Of a stretch of 64,000 nt of DNA, positions 52,592-61,645 are shown in pieces (within the stretch, counting starts at the first letter, position 1; every line of letters starts with the position of its first letter). Both the position numbers and the translations under genes were made by a program. The stretch comes from Nocardioides alpinus (GTDB lineage: Bacteria > Actinomycetota > Actinomycetes > Propionibacteriales > Nocardioidaceae). A model generated the notes under the pieces. It was given only the letters and a program-made list of their open reading frames with translations. It was not told where the DNA came from and did not search any database. The stretch is from positions 186,001 through 250,000 of the forward strand of contig NZ_FOKC01000002.1 in assembly GCF_900112035.1 (NCBI RefSeq), in the 5' to 3' direction.

Positions 52592-55500
52592 GTGCCCGGT
52601 GCTCGGCGATTCGTCGTCCTCTTCACGCTCGTCCTGGTGGCGGCGGGGTTGTCGGTGCTCATCGGCACGACCCCCGCAGCGGCCGCACCCTGCGACCCTC
52701 CGGTCACCAACGCGGTGGCGTGCGAGAACACGCTGCCCGGCAACCCCGAGAGCGAGTGGGGCGTCACGGGCGCCGGCTCCTTGAGCATCCAGGGCTTCGC
52801 GACCGACATGAGCGTCGACCAGGGACAGCCGATCGGCTTCAAGGTCGACACCGCAGCGACGTCGTACCGCCTCGACATCTACCGGATGGGCTTCTACGGC
52901 GGCGCGGGCGCCCGGAAGGTCGCGACCGTGCTGCCGACGGTGCTCACCAACCAGCCGACCTGCATCACCGCCACCGCGACCGGACTGGTCGACTGCGGGA
53001 ACTGGACCCAGAACGCGTCCTGGAACGTCCCCGCGACCGCGGTCTCGGGCATCTACTTCGCCCGCCTGGTCCGCACCGACGGCACCGCCGGGGCGAGCCA
53101 CGTGTTCTTCGTGGTCCGCGACGACGACGGCGGGTCCGACCTCCTCTTCCAGACCTCCGACACCACGTGGCAGGCCTACAACACCTACGGCGGCAACAGC
53201 CTCTACAGCGGCGCACCGGCCGGACGCGCGTACAAGGTGAGCTACAACCGCCCCTTCACGACGCGCGGCAACGCGCCCGAGGACTGGGTGTTCAACGCGG
53301 AGTACCCGATGGTGCGGTTCCTCGAGTCCAACGGCTACGACGTCAGCTACAGCAGCGGGGTGGACACCGACCGTCGCGGGGCCGAGCTCCTCGAGCACGA
53401 GGCCTTCCTCTCTGTCGGGCACGACGAGTACTGGTCGGGCACCCAACGGACCAACGTCGAGGCCGCCCGTGCGGCCGGCGTGGACCTGGCGTTCTTCTCC
53501 GGGAACGAGATCTTCTGGAAGACGCGCTGGGAGAACAGCATCGACGGGTCCGGGACGCCGCACCGGACGCTGGTGTCCTACAAGGAGACCCACGCCGACG
53601 CCAAGATCGACCCCACCACCAACGTGTGGACCGGGACGTGGCGCGACCCACGCTTCAGCCCGCCGGCCGACGGCGGTCGGCCGGAGAACGCGCTGTCGGG
53701 GCAGATCTTCACGATCAACTGCTGCGCCATCAACATGGTGGTCGGGCAGGCCGACGGGCAGATGCGCTTCTGGCGCAACACCCGGGTGGCGAGCCTGGCC
53801 GCGGGTGCGACCACGACCATCGGCACCAACGTCGTCGGCTACGAGTGGGACGAGGACCTCGACAACGGCCACCGTCCCCCGGGCTCCTTCCGCGTCTCGC
53901 AGACAGCCGGGAGCGGCGACCGGATCACCGACCACGGCAGCAGCTATGCGCAGGGCCCTGCCACCCACTCGATGACGATGTACAAGGCTCCCGGTGGAGC
54001 CCTCGTCTTCGGGGCCGGGACCATCCAGTGGGCCTGGGGACTCGATGGCAACCACGACCGCGGTTCGGCTGCGCCCGACACGGCCGCGCAGCAGGCCACC
54101 GTCAACCTGCTGGCCGACATGGGAGCACAGCCCGACACGATCCGTCCCGGGCTGACTGCTGCCACTGCGTCGCTCGACACCACCGCTCCGACCGCCACGA
54201 TCACCTCGCCGACGGGCGGCGCGACGCTGCCGGTGGGCACCCCGGTGACCGTGAGCGGCACCGCCGCCGACACCGGCGGTCGGGTCGGCGGCGTGGAGGT
54301 CTCCACGGACAACGGCACGACGTGGCGCCGCGCCACCGGGCGTGGCTCGTGGACCTACACCTTCACGCCCTCCGCGGCAGGCGCCCTGACCGTGCGGGCC
54401 CGGGCCGTCGACGACAGCGCCAACATCGGCACAGCAGCGACCACCAACGTCACGGTGGGGACGCCGCCGGCGTCGTGCCCCTGCTCCATCTGGCCGGGCA
54501 CCGCCACACCCGACCGCACCGACCCCGACCGTGACCCCGTCGAGGTCGGGGTGAAGTTCCGGGCCAGCACCGACGGACTCATCACCGGCATCCGCTACTA
54601 CAAGCCCGTCGAGACGTCGGGCACCCACGTGGGCACCCTGTGGACCAGCACCGGCACGCGCCTCGGCCAGGTGAGCTTCACCAACGAGTCGGCGAGCGGT
54701 TGGCAGCAGGCGAGCTTCGCCACCCCCATCCCGGTCACCGCCGGCACGACGTACGTCGCCTCCTACTTCTCACCGACCCGCTACGTCGTGAGCTCGCGCT
54801 ACTTCGCGACCGCCGCGACCACGCGGGGGCCCCTCACTGCACTGCAGGACGGCACTGCGGGGGGCAACGGCGTCTACCGCTACACCTCCACGCCGAGCAC
54901 GTTCCCCGACCAGACCTGGCAGAGCGAGAACTACTGGGTGGACGTCGTCTTCACCGAGGGTGCCGACACCGTCAGGCCCACTCTCACCGCCCGCACCCCG
55001 GCGCCCGGCGCCACCGGCGTTGCCCTCGGCGCGGACGTCACGGCCACGTTCAGCGAGCCCGTGCAGCAGCCCACCATCACTGCCGAGCTGCGCGCCCCCG
55101 GCGGCGCCCTGGTGCCGGCGACGACGTCGTACGACTCCGCGAGCCGCACCGTGACCGTCGACCCGACGAGCGCGCTCGCCGCGACCACCGCCTACACCGC
55201 GAGCGTCACCGGCGCCCGCGACCCCGCCGGCAACCAGATGGACCCCGTGACCTGGTCCTTCACGACCGACACCCCGGACACCACTGCCCCCACGGTGACC
55301 GGACGCACCCCGGCCGTCGGCGCGACCGGCGTCGCCCTCGGCGTCTCGCCGACCGCCACCTTCAGCGAGGCGGTGCAGCAGGCCACGATCGCGCTCGAGC
55401 TCCGGGGGCCCGGCAGCACGCTGGTCCCCGCCACCGTGACGTACGACGCAGCGACCCGGACGGCCACGCTCGACCCGAGCGGCACCCTCGCCTCCAACAC

Positions 55501-58500
55501 GACGTACACCGTGAACCTCAGCGGGGCCCGGGACGCCTCGGGCAACCAGGTGCAGCCGGTGTCCTGGTCGTTCACGACGACGACGGTCACCTCGGGCTGC
55601 CCGTGCACGATCTGGCCGTCGACGGCCACCCCGGCCGGCACCGACGGTGACACGAGCTCGGTCGAGCTGGGTGTGAAGTTCCGCGCGAGCAGCGACGGCT
55701 TCGTCACCGGCATCCGCTACTACCGGCCCAGCCAGTCGACCGGGACGCACGTCGGCAGCCTGTGGAACCGCACGGGCACCCGGCTCGGCCAGGTCACCTT
55801 CGGCGCCGGGACCGCGAGCGGCTGGCAGGAGGCGACCTTCGCGTCGCCGATCCCCGTCACCGCCGGGACGACGTACGTCGCGTCCTACTACACGCCCAGC
55901 CGCTACGTCGCGAACAGCGCCTACTTCGCCACCGCGGCGACCACCCGCGGGCCGCTGACGGCCCTGCAGAACGGCACCGATGGCGGCAACGGCCTCTACC
56001 GCTACACCTCCACGCCCAGCACGTTCCCCGACCAGTCCTTCAACAGCGAGAACTACTGGGTGGACGTCGTCTTCGAGGACGGTCCGGACACGACCGCGCC
56101 CACCGTCACGGCACGCACCCCCGCACCCGGCGCCACCGCCGTCAGTGTGGGCGCCAACGTCACAACGACGTTCTCCGAGCCGGTGCAGCAGTCGACCCTC
56201 GGGCTCGAGCTCCGCGGACCGGGAGGCGCCCTCGTCGCCGGCGCCACGACGTACGACGCCGCGACCCGCACCGCCACGCTCGACCCGACCGCGAACCTGA
56301 CGGCCACGACGACCTACACCGCGACCGTCACCGGGGTACGCGACACCGCCGGCAACCTGGTCGCCCCGGTCTCGTGGACGTTCACCACCGACACGCCGGA
56401 CACCACCAGACCCACGCTCAGCGCCCGCACCCCCGCGCCCGGTGCGGGTGGCGTGTCCACGGCGACCAACCCGACCGCGACGTTCAGCGAGGCCGTCCAG
56501 GCAGGGACCATCACCTTCGAGCTGCGCACACCCGGTGGGTCGCTCGTCGCGGGGACCACGACCTACGACGGCGCCAGCCGCACGGCGACCCTCGACCCGA
56601 CGGCCAGCCTGGCCGCCAGCACGACGTACACGGCGTCGGTGAGCGGCGCCCGCGACACCGCCGGCAACCAGATGGACCCGGTGAGCTGGACGTTCACCAC
56701 CGCCGCCACCACGTCGAGCTGTCCCTGCACGATCTGGCCGCCCACCACGGCCCCGGCGACGACCGACCCCGACACCAGCGCGGTCGAGCTCGGCGTGAAG
56801 TTCCGGACCGACACCCCCGGCTTCGTCACCGGGATCCGCTACTACCGGCCCAGCCAGGCCACGGGCACCCACGTCGGCAGCCTCTGGAGCGCGACCGGCA
56901 CCCGGCTCGCGCAGGTCACCTTCACCGGCGGCACGGCCAGCGGGTGGCAGGAGGCGACCTTCGGCTCGCCCGTCGCGGTGTCACCGAACACCACCTACGT
57001 CGCGTCCTACTTCACCCCGAGCAGGTACGTCGTGAACAGCGGCTACTTCAGCTCCGCCGCCACGACCCGCGGACCGCTGACGGCGCTCCAGAACGGCACC
57101 GACGGCGGCAACGGCCTCTACCGCTACACCTCGACCGCCAGCACGTTCCCCAACCTGAGCTACGGCAGCGAGAACTACTGGGTGGACGTGGTCTTCCAGG
57201 AGGACTCCACCGACACCACGCCGCCCACGGTCAACAGCCGCGTCCCCACCCCCGATGCGACCGGAGTCCCGGTGGGGGTCCGCCCGCAGGCCACGTTCAG
57301 CGAGTCGGTCACCGGCTCCACCGTCGCGATGGTGCTGCGCGGCCCCGGCGGCCAGGTCGTCGCGTCCACGACCGCGTACGACACCGGCACCCGCGCGGCC
57401 ACCCTGACGCCGTCCGCCGACCTCGCCTGGTCGACGTCGTACACCGTGGAGGTCAGCGGGGCCCGGGACGGGGCGAACAACACGATGGCTCCGGTCGCGT
57501 GGAGCTTCCAGACCTCCGCGCCGCCGCCGCCCGGCATCGAGGACGGGCCGGGCGGGCCGATCGCGGTGGTCACCAGCGCCGGCAACGCGTCGTCGTCCTA
57601 CCTCTCCGAGATCCTCCGCGCGGAGGGGCTCAACGAGTTCGCCAACATGCGCGTCTCGACGCTCAGCGCCACGACGCTGGCCCCGTACGCCGTGGTCGTC
57701 CTCGGTGACGTCGCGATCACCGACGCGCAGGTGAGCGCCCTGACCACCTGGGTCAGTGCCGGCGGCAACCTGGTCGCGATGCGTCCCGACAGCCGTCTCC
57801 ACGGGCTCGCCGGCATCACCGCCCAGGCAGGCACCGTCGCGGAGGGCTACCTCGCGGTCGACGCGGCCACGGAGCCCGGCGCCGGGATCACCACGGACAC
57901 CATGCAGTTCCACGGCACCGCCAACCGCTACTCGCTCAACGGCGCCACCACGGTGGCGACCCTCTACTCCAACGCGACCACCAGCACCGGGCTGCCGGCG
58001 GTGACGCTGCGCACGGTCGGCACCAACGGCGGCCAGGTCGCGACCTTCGCCTTCGACCTCGCCCGGTCCGTCATCGCCACCCGCCAGGGCAACCTCGCCT
58101 GGGCCGGCCAGGACCGCGACGGCGCCACACCCAACCGGTCCAACGACCTCTTCTTCGGCGGCGCGGCGACGGACTGGGTGAACCTGGCCAAGGCCCACAT
58201 CCCGCAGGCCGACGAGCAGCAGCGGCTGCTCGCCAACCTCGTCACCGTCACCGCTCGCGACCGTTTCCCGGTGCCGAGGTTCTGGTACTTCCCCGGCACC
58301 CACAAGGCCGTGGTGGTGGCCACCGGCGACGACCACGGCACGGGAGGCACACCCGGGCGCTTCAGCACCTACGCGGCTGCGAGTCCCAGCGGCTGCTCGG
58401 TGGCGAGGTGGGAGTGCCCGCGCTTCACGTCGTACGTCTACCCGAGCACCCCGATGACCAACACCCAGGCGGCGGCGTTCGACGGCCAGGGCTTCGAGGT

Positions 58501-60274
58501 CGGCCTGCACCCGGAGAACGGCTGCGCCAACTTCCCCTCCTACCAGGCGGTCGAGGACACCTACACCAACCAGCTCGGCAGCTGGCGCGCGAAGTACTCC
58601 TCGCTCCCCTCGCCCACGACCAGCCGCTACCACTGCATCGTGTGGAGCGACTGGGTCTCGCAGGCCAAGGCCGAGCGCGCCTCGGGGATCCGGCTCGACA
58701 CCAACTACTACTACTACCCCGGGTCGTGGGTCGCGGACCGGCCGGGCTTCATGAACGGCTCGGGCATGCCCATGCGGTTCACCGACACCGACGGCACGAT
58801 GATCGACGTCTTCCAGGCCAACACCAACATGACCGACGAGTCCGGGCAGAGCTATCCGTTCACCCCGAACACGCTGCTGGACCGGGCGCTCGGCAGCCAG
58901 GGCTACTACGGCGCCTTCACCGCCAACCTGCACACCGACGCCGCGTCGACCTTCGAGGACACCCAGGTCCTGGCGTCGGCCCAGGCCAGGGGCGTGCCGG
59001 TCATCGCCGCGCGCCAGCTCCTCACCTGGACCGACAGTCGCAACGGGTCGTCGTTCGGCGGCCTGTCGTGGAGCAGCGGCACGCTGTCCTTCACCGTCGG
59101 CGTGGGCGTCGGTGCGACCGGGCTGACGGCCATGCTGCCCACCACCGGCCCCGGCGGCTCCACCCTCACCGCCGTGAACCGGGGTCCGACACCGGTCGCG
59201 TTCACCACGATGACGGTCAAGGGACAGGAGTACGCCGTGTTCCCGGCCGTCGGCGGTGCGCACCAGGCGACCTACGGCGGGAGCGGCGGAGCCAACCTCG
59301 TCTCCGCCGCGAAGGTCACGACGTCCCCCACGGGTGACGCGACGGCGACCTGGACCACCGAGGATCCCGGCACGAGCACCGTCCGGCTGGGCACCTCGCC
59401 GTCCGACCTGTCCACCCGGCTGTCGACCGGCGGCCGCACCAGTGACCACCTCGCCGAGCTGGACGGGCTGGAGCCGTCGACCCGCTACCACTACCGGCTC
59501 GAGTCCCGCGGACCGCGCGGCGCCGTCACCGTCTGGCCCGCCGCCCACCTCGCACCGGCGTCCTTCACGACCTCCGGCGTCGACCGCCGCGCCCCCCGCA
59601 TCAGCGCCCTCGCGGTGGTGCCGATGCCCGACGGCACGGCACGGGTGAGCTGGCGCACGGACGAGCCGGCCACCTCACGGGTGCGCTACGGCCCTGCCGG
59701 GCGCCCCCGCACGGGTGTGGGGTTCGACGACCGGCTGGTCCGGCGTCACGTGGTCGTGGTGACGGACCTCGCCGCCACGCGCGCCCACACGGTGCGGGTC
59801 GGGTCCCGCGATGCCTCCGGGAATGCTGCGCAACGGCGTGGGACGACCTTCCGGTCGCAGGCGCCGGGCATGGCGATGTTCACCGCGGAGGACTTCCGCA
59901 CCGGCACCACCGACGACCTGCTGACGATCGGCGACAGTGGGCTGGGATCACTCACGCTGCAGGGACAGGGGTCCGGGACCTACACCTCGCGCGTGGTCGA
60001 CTCCGGCCGCAAGGCCGGCTGGCGACGACTCGTGCTCGACGCCGACCAGCCCCGGGGCACCCGGGTGGTGGTGCGCGTGCGGGCCGGCGACCGTACGAGC
60101 CCCGACCCGACGTGGTCCGGCTGGGTGCTGGCCACGCTCGCGTCCCGGCTCGACCTCGACGGTCGCTACGTGCAGTACGCCGTGCACCTCTCGGCGACGT
60201 CGCGTGCGCTGCCGGAGGTCCGGGCCATCGGCCTCACCCGCGGCGGCGGCGGAGTCGCCGCCGAGGAGCACTGA
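52592..60274 (+). CDS. Giant secreted multidomain protein (DMFase-like, DUF4082/Ig repeats, deacetylase-like)
   Basis: A 2560-residue exported protein. The GTG at 52592 has GGAGGGAG just upstream and gives a clean signal peptide (1-32); the ATG at 52538 is the alternative. Residues 33-525 resemble the C-terminal half of N,N-dimethylformamidase beta subunit (SYRLDIYRMGFYGG, LSVGHDEYWSG). An Ig-like domain (530-625) follows. Next come three DUF4082 domains (from 629, 1003, 1377; each CPCxIWP) with five Big_5-like Ig domains (TFSEPV). A GATase-like region (about 1655-1890) leads to a polysaccharide-deacetylase-like domain (about 1893-2150; ATGDDHGTGG, GFEVGLHPENG). Two FN3/phosphatase-N-like domains and a C-terminal beta domain end it. 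There is no cell-wall anchor. Likely surface or glycan-related; function unknown. Confidence 0.9.
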   Translation: MPGARRFVVLFTLVLVAAGLSVLIGTTPAAAAPCDPPVTNAVACENTLPGNPESEWGVTGAGSLSIQGFATDMSVDQGQPIGFKVDTAATSYRLDIYRMGFYGGAGARKVATVLPTVLTNQPTCITATATGLVDCGNWTQNASWNVPATAVSGIYFARLVRTDGTAGASHVFFVVRDDDGGSDLLFQTSDTTWQAYNTYGGNSLYSGAPAGRAYKVSYNRPFTTRGNAPEDWVFNAEYPMVRFLESNGYDVSYSSGVDTDRRGAELLEHEAFLSVGHDEYWSGTQRTNVEAARAAGVDLAFFSGNEIFWKTRWENSIDGSGTPHRTLVSYKETHADAKIDPTTNVWTGTWRDPRFSPPADGGRPENALSGQIFTINCCAINMVVGQADGQMRFWRNTRVASLAAGATTTIGTNVVGYEWDEDLDNGHRPPGSFRVSQTAGSGDRITDHGSSYAQGPATHSMTMYKAPGGALVFGAGTIQWAWGLDGNHDRGSAAPDTAAQQATVNLLADMGAQPDTIRPGLTAATASLDTTAPTATITSPTGGATLPVGTPVTVSGTAADTGGRVGGVEVSTDNGTTWRRATGRGSWTYTFTPSAAGALTVRARAVDDSANIGTAATTNVTVGTPPASCPCSIWPGTATPDRTDPDRDPVEVGVKFRASTDGLITGIRYYKPVETSGTHVGTLWTSTGTRLGQVSFTNESASGWQQASFATPIPVTAGTTYVASYFSPTRYVVSSRYFATAATTRGPLTALQDGTAGGNGVYRYTSTPSTFPDQTWQSENYWVDVVFTEGADTVRPTLTARTPAPGATGVALGADVTATFSEPVQQPTITAELRAPGGALVPATTSYDSASRTVTVDPTSALAATTAYTASVTGARDPAGNQMDPVTWSFTTDTPDTTAPTVTGRTPAVGATGVALGVSPTATFSEAVQQATIALELRGPGSTLVPATVTYDAATRTATLDPSGTLASNTTYTVNLSGARDASGNQVQPVSWSFTTTTVTSGCPCTIWPSTATPAGTDGDTSSVELGVKFRASSDGFVTGIRYYRPSQSTGTHVGSLWNRTGTRLGQVTFGAGTASGWQEATFASPIPVTAGTTYVASYYTPSRYVANSAYFATAATTRGPLTALQNGTDGGNGLYRYTSTPSTFPDQSFNSENYWVDVVFEDGPDTTAPTVTARTPAPGATAVSVGANVTTTFSEPVQQSTLGLELRGPGGALVAGATTYDAATRTATLDPTANLTATTTYTATVTGVRDTAGNLVAPVSWTFTTDTPDTTRPTLSARTPAPGAGGVSTATNPTATFSEAVQAGTITFELRTPGGSLVAGTTTYDGASRTATLDPTASLAASTTYTASVSGARDTAGNQMDPVSWTFTTAATTSSCPCTIWPPTTAPATTDPDTSAVELGVKFRTDTPGFVTGIRYYRPSQATGTHVGSLWSATGTRLAQVTFTGGTASGWQEATFGSPVAVSPNTTYVASYFTPSRYVVNSGYFSSAATTRGPLTALQNGTDGGNGLYRYTSTASTFPNLSYGSENYWVDVVFQEDSTDTTPPTVNSRVPTPDATGVPVGVRPQATFSESVTGSTVAMVLRGPGGQVVASTTAYDTGTRAATLTPSADLAWSTSYTVEVSGARDGANNTMAPVAWSFQTSAPPPPGIEDGPGGPIAVVTSAGNASSSYLSEILRAEGLNEFANMRVSTLSATTLAPYAVVVLGDVAITDAQVSALTTWVSAGGNLVAMRPDSRLHGLAGITAQAGTVAEGYLAVDAATEPGAGITTDTMQFHGTANRYSLNGATTVATLYSNATTSTGLPAVTLRTVGTNGGQVATFAFDLARSVIATRQGNLAWAGQDRDGATPNRSNDLFFGGAATDWVNLAKAHIPQADEQQRLLANLVTVTARDRFPVPRFWYFPGTHKAVVVATGDDHGTGGTPGRFSTYAAASPSGCSVARWECPRFTSYVYPSTPMTNTQAAAFDGQGFEVGLHPENGCANFPSYQAVEDTYTNQLGSWRAKYSSLPSPTTSRYHCIVWSDWVSQAKAERASGIRLDTNYYYYPGSWVADRPGFMNGSGMPMRFTDTDGTMIDVFQANTNMTDESGQSYPFTPNTLLDRALGSQGYYGAFTANLHTDAASTFEDTQVLASAQARGVPVIAARQLLTWTDSRNGSSFGGLSWSSGTLSFTVGVGVGATGLTAMLPTTGPGGSTLTAVNRGPTPVAFTTMTVKGQEYAVFPAVGGAHQATYGGSGGANLVSAAKVTTSPTGDATATWTTEDPGTSTVRLGTSPSDLSTRLSTGGRTSDHLAELDGLEPSTRYHYRLESRGPRGAVTVWPAAHLAPASFTTSGVDRRAPRISALAVVPMPDGTARVSWRTDEPATSRVRYGPAGRPRTGVGFDDRLVRRHVVVVTDLAATRAHTVRVGSRDASGNAAQRRGTTFRSQAPGMAMFTAEDFRTGTTDDLLTIGDSGLGSLTLQGQGSGTYTSRVVDSGRKAGWRRLVLDADQPRGTRVVVRVRAGDRTSPDPTWSGWVLATLASRLDLDGRYVQYAVHLSATSRALPEVRAIGLTRGGGGVAAEEH
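54476..57525 (+). repeat. 1122-bp module repeated two and a half times within the giant gene
   Basis: The first conserved cysteine codon of each DUF4082 domain lies at 54476, 55598 and 56720, exactly 1122 nt (374 codons) apart. Each full unit is one DUF4082 and two Ig-like domains; the third has one Ig. Long nucleotide identity between units, for example around TGGCGGCAACGGCCTCTACC, points to recent internal duplication. Confidence 0.85.
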
Positions 60275-60435
60275 GCCGGCGTCCTTGACCGGGACCGCTG
60301 TCACCCTCGCGGGTGTGTGTCGCACCGGTCCAGACCACCTACCGTCGAGGCGATGCACCGCGTCGACCGGGAGGGGTCTGGCTGACAGCACGGCTACCGC
60401 CGTGTCGCAACGGTCATCATATTTGGGAGGCATCC

Positions 60436-61062
60436 ATGAACACTCGGAATTCACGCGTCACCTCCGCCCTCACGACGGGCGTCCTCGCACTGGTCATGGC
60501 CCTGGGCCTGGCATCGGTCTCCATCGGCTCCGCCTCGGCGGCCCCGGAGAGCCCGTCCGCGCGCTCGGTCGTCGGCAAGTCCGACCAGGGCAAGATCACC
60601 AGCACCGTGACCGGCAAGACGTCCGAGGGCGACAAGGTCACCGGCTCGTTCACCCCGACCCGTTTCGTCCAGCGCGACGGCGTGCTCTACGCCAAGGGCT
60701 TCCTCGAGGGCAAGATCAGCAACGCTGACGGCTCGACGACGAAGTTCTCCGGGATCAAGAAGATGCCGGTGAAGAAGATCAACGGCCAGTCCGTGACCAG
60801 CGCACGCACCGCGAACCGTGCCGCTGCCTGCGACATCCTCAACCTCGTGCTCGGCCCGCTGGACCTCAACGTCCTCGGTCTCCAGGTGTCGCTTCAGCGC
60901 GTGGTGCTCGACATCGTCGCCGTCGCCGGTGCTGGCCAGCTCCTCGGCAACCTGCTGTGCGCCGTCGCCGGTCTGCTCGACGGTGGCCCGCTCGCCGCGC
61001 TGCTCGGTCAGCTGAGCACCCTGCTCAACCAGATCCTGGCTGCTCTCAACCTGGGCGTGTGA
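60436..61062 (+). CDS. Secreted protein with hydrophobic C-terminal half
   Basis: A 208-residue exported protein: signal peptide (ALTTGVLALVMALGLASVS, cleavage near ASAA), a charged beta-like middle (GKITSTVTGKTSEGDKVTGS), then a strongly hydrophobic C-terminal half. It reads CDILNLVLGPLDLNVLGLQV and LLGNLLCAVAGLLDGGP, ending LLNQILAALNLGV. Two cysteines bracket the amphipathic region. GGGAGG 5 nt before the ATG is the ribosome binding site. Similar proteins occur in actinobacteria, but I know no function. Self-assembly or membrane association is a guess. Confidence 0.82.
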   Translation: MNTRNSRVTSALTTGVLALVMALGLASVSIGSASAAPESPSARSVVGKSDQGKITSTVTGKTSEGDKVTGSFTPTRFVQRDGVLYAKGFLEGKISNADGSTTKFSGIKKMPVKKINGQSVTSARTANRAAACDILNLVLGPLDLNVLGLQVSLQRVVLDIVAVAGAGQLLGNLLCAVAGLLDGGPLAALLGQLSTLLNQILAALNLGV

Positions 61063-61084
61063 GCGACCCGCTCCACTGAACGAC

Positions 61085-61119
61085 ACGATGGCGCCGTCCT
61101 GGGGGGACGACGCCATCGT
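61085..61119. terminator. Bidirectional hairpin between convergent genes
   Basis: ACGATGGCG-C-CGTCC, loop TGGGG, GGACG-A-CGCCATCGT forms a 14-bp stem with one mismatch. It lies between the stops of the secreted protein gene and the NYN-like gene and could serve both. Confidence 0.7.
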
Positions 61120-61154
61120 CATGTCCCGGGTCGGGACGTGGGCGCGGCCTCGGC

Positions 61155-61517
61155 TCAGATGTGGTCGAGCAACCACGACGGGCTGAGCACCTGCGCCGGC
61201 GACACGTTGGCGGCGAGTGCGCGGTCGGCGGTCACCACCACCACCCGGCGCCCGGACTCGCCGGCGAGGCGGGCCTGCTCGCGGATCGTGGCGTCGCCGT
61301 CCTTCGGTGCGTGGACGGTGGTGACGTGCGCGTCGCGGCCGGCCTTCACGCCGCCCTTCGCCTGCCCCTCGAGCACCAGCACGATGGCGTCGTACGACGT
61401 GTCGCCCACGAGCAGCCGCTCGTGCAGGCGCCGGGCCGCGCCGGCGCGGTCCCTCCACCAGCCGTCGGGGACGGACCCGACGACGTTGGCCCCGTCGACG
61501 ATCAGTGTGGTTGCCAT
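61155..61517 (-). CDS. NYN/PIN-like domain protein
   Basis: A 120-residue protein with the start of a NYN/PIN nuclease fold: TLIVDGANVVGSVPDGWWRD holds Asp8 and Asn11. YDAIVLVLEGQAKGG and RRVVVVTADRALAANV supply later acidic residues. NYN domains cut RNA. It resembles YacP-like proteins, but the metal site cannot be confirmed by eye. It lies just before ffh on the same strand. Confidence 0.75.
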   Translation of the reverse strand: MATTLIVDGANVVGSVPDGWWRDRAGAARRLHERLLVGDTSYDAIVLVLEGQAKGGVKAGRDAHVTTVHAPKDGDATIREQARLAGESGRRVVVVTADRALAANVSPAQVLSPSWLLDHI

Positions 61518-61536
61518 GCTGGGCGTTCCTCCCGGG

Positions 61537-61592
61537 GTGGGTTTCGACGCGCTCGTGCGACTTCGTTCCTCAGTCGCGTCGCTTGCTCAACC
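61537..61592. repeat. Degenerate palindromic GGTTTCGAC...GCTCAACC element
   Basis: The stretch begins GGGTTTCGACGCG and ends CGCGTCGCTTGCTCAACC, with an inner stem GCGACT/AGTCGC around TCGTTCCTC. This layout is familiar from intergenic palindromes in Nocardioides-like genomes. Family membership is from memory. It lies between ffh and the NYN-like gene. Confidence 0.4.
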
Positions 61593-61645
61593 TGGCCGCC
61601 CCCACGCCGCCTGCTCGCTGCGCTCACAGGCGACTGGGCGTCTCA

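Noticed and set aside
51377..54628. Minus-strand frame extending the amidohydrolase far upstream
   Set aside because: The extension is antisense to the giant secreted gene and low in complexity; the real ATG is at 52465.
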